A stretch of DNA of 10,859 nucleotides from positions 1 to 10,859 of the forward strand of contig DAOUYM010000022.1 of NCBI GenBank assembly GCA_030666115.1. The letters run 5' to 3'. How positions within the stretch are numbered: position 1 is the stretch's first letter; each line of letters starts with the position of its first letter. This stretch comes from Candidatus Aenigmatarchaeota archaeon (GTDB lineage: Archaea; Aenigmatarchaeota; Aenigmatarchaeia; QMZP01). The notes beneath the pieces were generated by a model. The model worked only from the letters and a program-made list of their open reading frames with translations. It was not told where the DNA came from and did not search any database. Of the stretch, positions 6,895 through 10,859 are shown in pieces. Both the position numbers and the translations under genes were made by a program.

Positions 6895-6903
6895 GTTTTA
6901 AAT
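6895..6903 (-). promoter_or_regulatory. TATA-like box for the small Cys/His-rich gene
   Basis: On the minus strand this reads ATTTAAAAC, centred about 30 nt upstream of ATG 6869. A second AT-rich block (6877-6887) sits too close to the ATG to place initiation at or before it. Confidence 0.45.
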
Positions 6904-6929
6904 TAGTTGTGTTTACGTCTGGATTATGT

Positions 6930-6954
6930 GTATGGGTTATACGTATGGGTTATA
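6930..6954. repeat. Short tandem direct repeat, 13-bp period
   Basis: GTATGGGTTATA occurs exactly at 6930-6941 and again at 6943-6954, separated by one base. It lies in the 90-bp gap between the 3' end of trm56 and the promoter of the small Cys/His-rich gene. Function is unknown. Confidence 0.7.
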
Positions 6955-6959
6955 TTTGG

Positions 6960-7478
6960 TCATGGCTGGATTACCTTCTTTCCCCGCTCCTGTGGGATAA
7001 CCTTTCGCTTGGTGTTGTTGAACTTCCTGGTGAGTTCCATGCCCTGGAAGTATTCGTGCAGGAAGATTGCAAGGGCAGCGACCTCTGAGTGGGGTTGTGA
7101 TGTGACGGATACGTTGAAATCAGCTAACTGGTAGACCTCACCAGGAACCTTCTCGCCGCCCACTATCACCAGAATGTCCTTTCTGGGTTTCCTGATCTTT
7201 GGTATGGTTTTCTGTACAGGAAGACCGTACATAGTGAGGTGGATTTTCTGTCCCCTGAAGTCCTTGATGAAGCGCTTCCAGTTGTTGACATGCTTTATCT
7301 CGAAATGGCCTCCCCATTCCCTCACAGCACTATTTATGGATTTCTCAAGGGACGTGTCCTTCTCTCCTGAGTAAAAAATCCCCCTTGCACCGAATGCCCT
7401 TGCCACCAGACCGCAATGAGTCGATATCCTCTTGTCCCTGCTTATCCTGTGTCCCAGCCTCAGTACATAGATCGCCAT
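6960..7478 (-). CDS. trm56: tRNA (cytidine(56)-2'-O)-methyltransferase
   Basis: The product is 172 residues of the archaeal aTrm56 family (COG1303). This SPOUT methyltransferase uses S-adenosylmethionine to methylate the ribose of C56 in the T-loop of tRNAs. Signatures are LRLGHRISRDKRISTHCGL near the N-terminus (6-24), HLTMYG (80-85), the knotted SAM-binding stretch VIVGGEKVP (104-112) and QPHSEVAALAIFLH (128-141). A short basic C-terminus follows. Start ATG 7478 agrees with the family N-terminus and has a TATA-like box 26 nt upstream, so the mRNA is probably leaderless. The DUF498-domain gene on the same strand ends 57 nt upstream. A stand-alone protein enzyme suggests that C56 is not modified here by a guide-RNA system alone. 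Confidence 0.95.
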   Translation of the reverse strand: MAIYVLRLGHRISRDKRISTHCGLVARAFGARGIFYSGEKDTSLEKSINSAVREWGGHFEIKHVNNWKRFIKDFRGQKIHLTMYGLPVQKTIPKIRKPRKDILVIVGGEKVPGEVYQLADFNVSVTSQPHSEVAALAIFLHEYFQGMELTRKFNNTKRKVIPQERGKKVIQP

Positions 7479-7499
7479 ACAAAGGTTTTGTTCTTTAGG

Positions 7500-7508
7500 A
7501 TTTTAAAT
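7500..7508 (-). promoter_or_regulatory. TATA box for trm56
   Basis: On the minus strand this reads ATTTAAAAT, centred about 26 nt upstream of ATG 7478, in the 57-nt gap after the DUF498 gene. It gives trm56 its own leaderless promoter. Confidence 0.55.
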
Positions 7509-7535
7509 GGACACGTATCAGGAACCGGCACAGAA

Positions 7536-7886
7536 TTAGTAGGTCGTGTGTATGACAGCGACTGGCCTCTTCCTGGTCTTGACCAGGCCATTGAAAATGT
7601 CGACTGCATTGGTTGAGAGATCAACAAAGAGTTTTATCTTCTTCTTACCAGCGATCTCCCTGACATCATCCGGAACATTCATAGCATCAACCAGCCCTGT
7701 TCCTATAACCACAGAACCGGGTTTCCTTTTCATAATACGCCTGAACTCTTCCATATTGAAGATGTGGGACTTCTTCCTGAACTCTGTTTTACCGTCCCAC
7801 CAAACCACCATATCTGAGTAATATATCCTTCCATCGATCTTTAGTTCACCAAACTTGACCGCGTCAATATTCACCATTACTATCAC
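7536..7886 (-). CDS. Mth938-like (DUF498) domain protein
   Basis: The product is 116 residues from GTG 7886, or 113 from ATG 7877. The body matches the Mth938/DUF498 family (COG1504): VKFGELKIDGRIYYSDMVVWW, a central SHIFNMEEFRRIM, the glycine strand VVIGTGLVD, and the terminal VAVIHTTY. This compact alpha/beta family is found in archaea, bacteria and eukaryotes (AAMDC and NDUFAF3 relatives), and its biochemical role in archaea is not established. I kept the GTG because the TATA-like box at 7907-7915 is about 25 nt from it and 34 nt from the ATG, while other genes here use 25-30 nt; the ATG remains a good alternative. It is transcribed divergently from the first small pilin-like gene and is followed by trm56 on the same strand. 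Confidence 0.88.
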   Translation of the reverse strand: MIVMVNIDAVKFGELKIDGRIYYSDMVVWWDGKTEFRKKSHIFNMEEFRRIMKRKPGSVVIGTGLVDAMNVPDDVREIAGKKKIKLFVDLSTNAVDIFNGLVKTRKRPVAVIHTTY

Positions 7887-7906
7887 TATTTAATTGGTTC
7901 AGCGGG

Positions 7907-7915
7907 GTTATTAAC
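7907..7915 (-). promoter_or_regulatory. TATA-like box for the DUF498-domain gene
   Basis: On the minus strand this reads GTTAATAAC. Its spacing favours initiation at GTG 7886. Confidence 0.35.
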
Positions 7916-7961
7916 TTTCATAAGCGCTCGGGTGAACGTTTAAACGCAGCGAAAGAGCATG

Positions 7962-7970
7962 TTTTTTAAG
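7962..7970 (+). promoter_or_regulatory. TATA-like box of first twin pilin-like gene
   Basis: TTTTTTAAG centred about 27 nt before ATG 7993. The sequence from here to the start codon closely matches the same interval before the second twin gene (8330-8362). Confidence 0.55.
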
Positions 7971-7992
7971 GGTGCTCGGGCATAGTTTAATC

Positions 7993-8307
7993 ATGAAGGC
8001 GATATCAACCACCCTAATTATAGTCGTTACGGTAATCGTTGTACTGGTTACTGCGCTGGTTGTTCTTACCATATTCACTGGTGGTGTGCGGCCGATTGTT
8101 GATCTAACTACACAAAAGAACCTATGCCTGCAGCAGGCCTCTGTCTCATGCATGTCAACAGGAAAGATGCCTGCAACATGGCATACCCAGTTCGAGGTCA
8201 TTGAAAACGGACAGAAAGTAACCAAGACTTGTAAAGGGCTCGAAGGACTCGGTACATGTGAATGCAACGATAAGAAACAACTCGATTGTCCAAACTTAAA
8301 CAAATGA
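7993..8307 (+). CDS. Small pilin-like secreted protein, twin 1
   Basis: The product is 104 residues. The start is ATG 7993 rather than upstream ATG 7972: it gives the leader MKA followed by ISTTLIIVV and a hydrophobic segment of about 24 residues (to about 28), typical of very short class III (type IV pilin-like) signal sequences, and it sits 27 nt after a TATA box. The exposed domain of about 70 residues contains NLCLQQASVSCMSTG and a C-terminal cluster CKGLEGLGTCECNDKKQLDC, giving six Cys that could form disulfides. It is paralogous to the next gene, with near-identical N-terminus and shared C-LQQ-S-SC-TG-P-W pattern. Position -1 is Ala where pilin leaders more often have Gly. Surface location and polymerisation are inferred. 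Confidence 0.8.
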   Translation: MKAISTTLIIVVTVIVVLVTALVVLTIFTGGVRPIVDLTTQKNLCLQQASVSCMSTGKMPATWHTQFEVIENGQKVTKTCKGLEGLGTCECNDKKQLDCPNLNK

Positions 8308-8329
8308 TAAGCCAATTGATGGTGGAATG

Positions 8330-8337
8330 TTTTTAAG
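8330..8337 (+). promoter_or_regulatory. TATA-like box of second twin pilin-like gene
   Basis: TTTTTAAG centred about 27 nt before ATG 8360. A similar TCGGGCA-(7-9 nt)-TTAA block lies between box and ATG in both twin genes. Confidence 0.55.
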
Positions 8338-8359
8338 CAATCGGGCACATAGATTAACT

Positions 8360-8662
8360 ATGAAAGGTATCTCTGCTACACTGGTTATCATCGTAACAGC
8401 AATAGTTGTACTGATTGCTGCGCTGGTTGTTCTTACCATATTCGGTGGTGGTATGCAGCCGGTTGTTGACCTGACAAGCGCCAGGAACATATGCCTGCAA
8501 CAGGTTTCTCAGTCATGCGCATTAACAGGAGACCTGCCTCAGTCATGGAACGTTCCACTGACGGTTAGGAGGGGGAGCGATATCATGCATATACCATGCT
8601 CCAGCGCAGAACTTGCAGGCTGCAGCAGTTGTGAGGGTTGCGGTATAATAGTACCAAGCTGA
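8360..8662 (+). CDS. Small pilin-like secreted protein, twin 2
   Basis: The product is 100 residues. The start ATG 8360 gives MKGISATLVIIV: a canonical K-G/I class III cleavage context followed by a hydrophobic segment to about residue 28. It is then followed by VVDLTSARNICLQQVSQSC, parallel to twin 1, and a Cys-rich end (CSSAELAGCSSCEGCG), seven Cys in all. The N-terminal 38 residues are far more conserved between the twins than the remainder, as expected if the membrane and assembly part is constrained and the exposed face diverges. The gap after twin 1 is 52 nt and contains a full promoter, so the two are probably transcribed separately. No prepilin peptidase or assembly ATPase is in the window. 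Confidence 0.8.
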   Translation: MKGISATLVIIVTAIVVLIAALVVLTIFGGGMQPVVDLTSARNICLQQVSQSCALTGDLPQSWNVPLTVRRGSDIMHIPCSSAELAGCSSCEGCGIIVPS

Positions 8663-8706
8663 TCTGGTTTTCAGCAACAACTAATAAAAAAGTTCAGTGA
8701 TAATAT

Positions 8707-8716
8707 TATTAATTAG
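8707..8716 (+). promoter_or_regulatory. TATA-like box for scpA
   Basis: TTATTAATTA, centred about 29 nt before ATG 8741. It overlaps the inverted repeat at 8711-8724. Confidence 0.45.
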
Positions 8717-8724
8717 TCCTAATT
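8711..8724. promoter_or_regulatory. Perfect inverted repeat in the scpA promoter
   Basis: AATTAG-TC-CTAATT: two 6-bp arms around a 2-bp centre, just at and after the TATA-like box and before the probable start point. This is where archaeal repressors often bind, but the AT-rich arms are short enough to arise by chance. Confidence 0.35.
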
Positions 8725-8740
8725 GGATCGTGGTTTTAGT

Positions 8741-9463
8741 ATGGACGAAAAGAAGATTATGGATCTTATAACATCCGAGTACTCCTGGGAACAGGTCATC
8801 TACAAGATTATCGCGTGGGAGGGACTTGATCCCTGGAACCTGAACCTGCAGATTCTCTCAATGTCCTTTGTCAAATATCTACTGAAGGTGAATGAGCTTG
8901 ATTTCAAGGTTCCTGCAAAATACCTGATAATAGCCGCAGTGCTGCTAAGAATGAAGTCAGACCACCTGCAGTACATAGGAGACATGGTATCAGGATACAT
9001 GAATGAGGACGAGGAAACCGGTGAGGAGGAAGATGGAACAGCGGTTGAAGATGACCTGAATGGCCTGGGTGAGCAGGAGAAGTTCGAAGTGACTCCTGTA
9101 ACTGTACCGCCAAAAAGGCACCCTAGAAGGAAGATCATGATTACTGAACTGATAACAGCTCTCAGGGCTGTACTCAGGACCGAAAAGAAAAGGGAGAGAA
9201 GGATGGAGAGGAGGAAGGGCAGGATAGTCATAGAAGAGGACAAGATAGCCAAAAGGATTGATTATCTTTACGCAAAGATAAACGAGATAATGAAGAAGCT
9301 GAAAAGTGAGGACCTTAAGTTCTCTGACCTGGTAGAGAACAATAAGAGAGAGGACATCATAAACACCTTCATTCCGGTGATCTACCTGGATCACGCAAAA
9401 AAGATAGACGTGCAACAGAAGGAAATTTTCGATGAGATTTATATAAGAAAAAGGGACAAGTAA
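8741..9463 (+). CDS. scpA: Segregation and condensation protein A (kleisin)
   Basis: The product is 240 residues from ATG 8741; an in-frame TTG at 8723 is less likely because the TATA box lies only 12 nt from it. Kleisins bridge the SMC ATPase heads and close the condensin ring. The N-terminal helical region WEQVIYKIIAWEGLDPWNLN and LDFKVPAKYLIIAAVLLRMK (about 15-75) match ScpA; an acidic linker rich in Glu/Asp (about 89-110) follows, then a basic helix (KKRERRMERRKGR) and a C-terminal winged-helix region ending IYIRKRDK, which in the family contacts the SMC head. scpB follows after 57 nt, the usual pairing. SMC itself is not in the window. A TATATAA sequence in the last codons could help drive scpB. 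Confidence 0.93.
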   Translation: MDEKKIMDLITSEYSWEQVIYKIIAWEGLDPWNLNLQILSMSFVKYLLKVNELDFKVPAKYLIIAAVLLRMKSDHLQYIGDMVSGYMNEDEETGEEEDGTAVEDDLNGLGEQEKFEVTPVTVPPKRHPRRKIMITELITALRAVLRTEKKRERRMERRKGRIVIEEDKIAKRIDYLYAKINEIMKKLKSEDLKFSDLVENNKREDIINTFIPVIYLDHAKKIDVQQKEIFDEIYIRKRDK

Positions 9464-9477
9464 TTTTATCAGTAAAA

Positions 9478-9487
9478 TAAATTTAAA
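9478..9487 (+). promoter_or_regulatory. Candidate TATA box for scpB
   Basis: TAAATTTAAA in the scpA-scpB gap. Initiation about 26 nt downstream would leave a leader just long enough to include the Shine-Dalgarno at 9509-9515. A rival box (TTTATATAAG, 9438-9447) lies at the end of scpA. Confidence 0.35.
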
Positions 9488-9508
9488 GGGATTTAGCAGG
9501 GGTTTAAC

Positions 9509-9515
9509 AGGTGAG
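9509..9515 (+). promoter_or_regulatory. Shine-Dalgarno site of scpB
   Basis: AGGTGAG, five bases before ATG 9521. It favours this ATG over the TTG at 9518 immediately before it. Confidence 0.6.
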
Positions 9516-9520
9516 ATTTG

Positions 9521-10288
9521 ATGGATGAAAAAAGAAGGATAATAGAAGCTGCCTTGTTCATATCAGACAGGCCACTGACACTGGATTATCTGGGAAAGGT
9601 TTCAGGAGTGAACTCCCTGGGGGTGGTCAGGGAAACCCTGGAAAAGCTCCAGAAGGATTACGAGAAGAGAGGAATGGGGATAACCAAGACACCAAGCGGC
9701 TGGGTAATGCAGGTAAACCAGGACCTTCTCAATAAGGTTGCTCACCTCACACCTTACTACGATCTTTCTGAGGGATGTAAGAGGACCCTAGCGCTGGTTG
9801 TTTACAAAGAACCAGTCAAGCAATCCGAAATAATCAAGATGCAGGGAAACAAGGCGTATTCCTACATAAAATCACTGACCAGAAGGGATCTTATAAAATC
9901 AGAGAAGATGGGCCACACCAAGATCCTCAAACTCACAGCAGAATTCGAGAGGTACTTCGGCGAGGAAAAGGACAGGATAAAGGAACAGCTGAAGGGAATG
10001 ATAAAGGGGCCGAAAAGGGTTCGGGAAAAGCCTGTTGAGGAGAAGGTTGAGGAAGAGGTGAAGGACATTGAAGGAAAACTGGAGAGGATGGAAAAGATGT
10101 TCGAGGTTCCTGAGGAACTGAGAGAAAAAGTAAAGGATGATAAAGAGGAACCGGCAGGAAAAGGGAGAGAAGGAAAGAAGGGAAAAGCGAGCAAGGCAAA
10201 GAAAAACAAGAGCAAGAGAATAATCAAGGACAAGCCCCAGAAGGAGATGAAGGCTTCACACGACCACGCATTCAAAGAACTCGATTGA
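9521..10288 (+). CDS. scpB: Segregation and condensation protein B with long charged tail
   Basis: The product is 255 residues. ScpB dimers of tandem winged helices bind the kleisin ScpA in the SMC complex. First winged helix: RRIIEAALFISDRPLTLDYL to about residue 77. Second: LALVVYKEPVKQSEIIKMQG and YSYIKSLTRRDLI to about 147, ending at ERYFG. The core thus matches the family. Beyond it, residues 148-255 are an extension of more than 100 residues: a Glu/Lys-rich probable coiled coil (148-210) and then a strongly basic segment (KGREGKKGKASKAKKNKSK, about 214-232), finishing with HDHAFKELD. The basic stretch could contact DNA. Starting at ATG 9521 is supported by a Shine-Dalgarno site. It follows scpA by 57 nt. 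Confidence 0.92.
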   Translation: MDEKRRIIEAALFISDRPLTLDYLGKVSGVNSLGVVRETLEKLQKDYEKRGMGITKTPSGWVMQVNQDLLNKVAHLTPYYDLSEGCKRTLALVVYKEPVKQSEIIKMQGNKAYSYIKSLTRRDLIKSEKMGHTKILKLTAEFERYFGEEKDRIKEQLKGMIKGPKRVREKPVEEKVEEEVKDIEGKLERMEKMFEVPEELREKVKDDKEEPAGKGREGKKGKASKAKKNKSKRIIKDKPQKEMKASHDHAFKELD

Positions 10289-10322
10289 CCCTTGTTGTGG
10301 GACGATTCCGGGTTCACTGCAA

Positions 10323-10331
10323 TTTATTAAA
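10323..10331 (+). promoter_or_regulatory. TATA-like box for lysS
   Basis: TTTATTAAA centred about 26 nt before ATG 10353 in the 64-nt gap after scpB. No Shine-Dalgarno is visible, so leaderless initiation is likely. Confidence 0.5.
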
Positions 10332-10352
10332 TCTGCTTGACAATTTATTCTT

Positions 10353-10859
10353 ATGGCCATGGAGAGACTCCAGGATTCTATCGAAGAGAGGAAAAAGAAA
10401 CTAAAGGAAATCGTTAAGTTAGGGGTTAATCCATACGCCCACAGCTTCCAGAGAACACACCTGATAAAGGAGATAATTGACAAGCACAGCAGCATAAAAT
10501 CAGGCACAAAACTGCAGAACCAGAAGGTTTCGGTTGCAGGGAGACTGAAATCCCTGAGGAAGCACGGGAAGCTGATATTCGCTCATCTTCAGGATTACTC
10601 AGGAAAGATACAGCTGGTTATTGATTACAGTACTGTCGGGAAGGGGACGTTTGATTTCTTTGATAACATTAATCCAGGCGATATCATAGGGATTCATGGA
10701 TACGTTGCCAGGACCATGAAAGGGGAGCTTTCAGTGTGGGTGAAGAAAACGGAATTCCTAACCAAATCACTGAGACCACCTCCAGCTGACTGGTACGGAC
10801 TGAAGGACATTGAACTAAGATACAGGCAGAGATACCTCGACCTTATCATGAACCCTGAA
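10353..10859 (+). CDS. lysS: Lysyl-tRNA synthetase, class II, N-terminal part (3'-truncated)
   Basis: 169 codons are open to the window end. The protein charges tRNA-Lys with lysine. The N-terminus (MAMERLQDSIEERKKKLKEI) is the helical segment before the OB-type anticodon-binding domain, seen as KVSVAGRLKSLRKHGKLIF then HLQDYSGKIQLVIDY, in the order used by class IIb synthetases. The hallmark LRYRQRYLDLI lies at about residues 154-164, just before the catalytic core, which is outside the window. This is the class II enzyme; many Euryarchaeota instead use an unrelated class I LysRS. The start ATG 10353 fits a TATA box 26 nt upstream; a second ATG two codons later is possible. Only the left third of the gene is visible. 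Confidence 0.93.
   Translation, partial: MAMERLQDSIEERKKKLKEIVKLGVNPYAHSFQRTHLIKEIIDKHSSIKSGTKLQNQKVSVAGRLKSLRKHGKLIFAHLQDYSGKIQLVIDYSTVGKGTFDFFDNINPGDIIGIHGYVARTMKGELSVWVKKTEFLTKSLRPPPADWYGLKDIELRYRQRYLDLIMNPE

Noticed and set aside
6636..7088. 150-residue plus-strand open frame
   Set aside because: It lies across two minus-strand genes, one of them certain (trm56), and its sequence is a hydrophobic/aromatic antisense reading with no promoter or ribosome site.
7937..7946. Palindrome CGTTTAAACG between the divergent genes
   Set aside because: Ten bases, AT-centred, with no symmetry in the flanks; it could occur by chance and is also part of the possible third leader block.
8658..8675. Hairpin GCTGA-loop-TCAGC at the end of twin 2 as a terminator
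   Set aside because: The stem is only 5 bp and no T-run follows; archaeal termination does not need such a hairpin.
9862..10317. Minus-strand Ser/Phe-rich open frame
   Set aside because: It is the antisense reading of the Lys/Glu-rich scpB tail; AAG/GAG codons give Ser, Phe and Leu in reverse.

Overview
The window comes from an archaeal chromosome. Archaeal marks are a sliding clamp (PCNA), archaeal Taw1 and Trm56 tRNA-modification enzymes, an Ogg2-type 8-oxoguanine glycosylase, class III (pilin-type) leader peptides, and start codons mostly lying 25-30 nt downstream of a TATA-like box with no room for a leader. The cysteine-rich secreted protein with intein-like domains and the very short pilin-like proteins fit uncultivated small-genome (DPANN-like) archaea, but no marker here settles the lineage. 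Both outer genes are cut by the window edges.

Layout. (1) 1-2214 (+): 3' part of a large cysteine-rich, probably surface protein with two Hint (intein-like) domains and a short hydrophobic tail. The tail is followed by a second, diverged copy of its own coding sequence in another frame. (2) 2269-2679 (-): pilin-like protein, convergent with the first gene. (3) 2778-6547 (+): DNA-maintenance cluster of OB-fold protein, PCNA, endonuclease III and a GIY-YIG/Ogg2 fusion, then Taw1, the radical-SAM enzyme of wyosine synthesis. (4) 6540-7886 (-): an unrecognised Cys/His-rich small protein, Trm56 and an Mth938/DUF498-domain protein. (5) 7993-8662 (+): two tandem pilin-like cysteine-containing paralogues, each with its own near-identical promoter. 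(6) 8741-10288 (+): ScpA and ScpB, kleisin partners of SMC. (7) 10353-10859 (+): 5' part of a class II lysyl-tRNA synthetase.

How they fit together. The middle block joins replication and base-excision repair: the clamp beside two helix-hairpin-helix glycosylase/AP-lyases and a putative ssDNA-binding OB protein. Taw1 and Trm56 both modify tRNA but lie on opposite strands. ScpA/ScpB serve chromosome condensation. The surface proteins (Hint protein and three pilin-like genes) are scattered among these.

The most unusual points are the double-Hint protein with non-equivalent +1 residues, its duplicated tail, the GIY-YIG/Ogg2 fusion, and the repeated promoter-leader block upstream of the twin pilin-like genes. 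No rRNA, tRNA, CRISPR array, transposase or insertion sequence was seen. No gene-free stretch exceeds about 110 bases.
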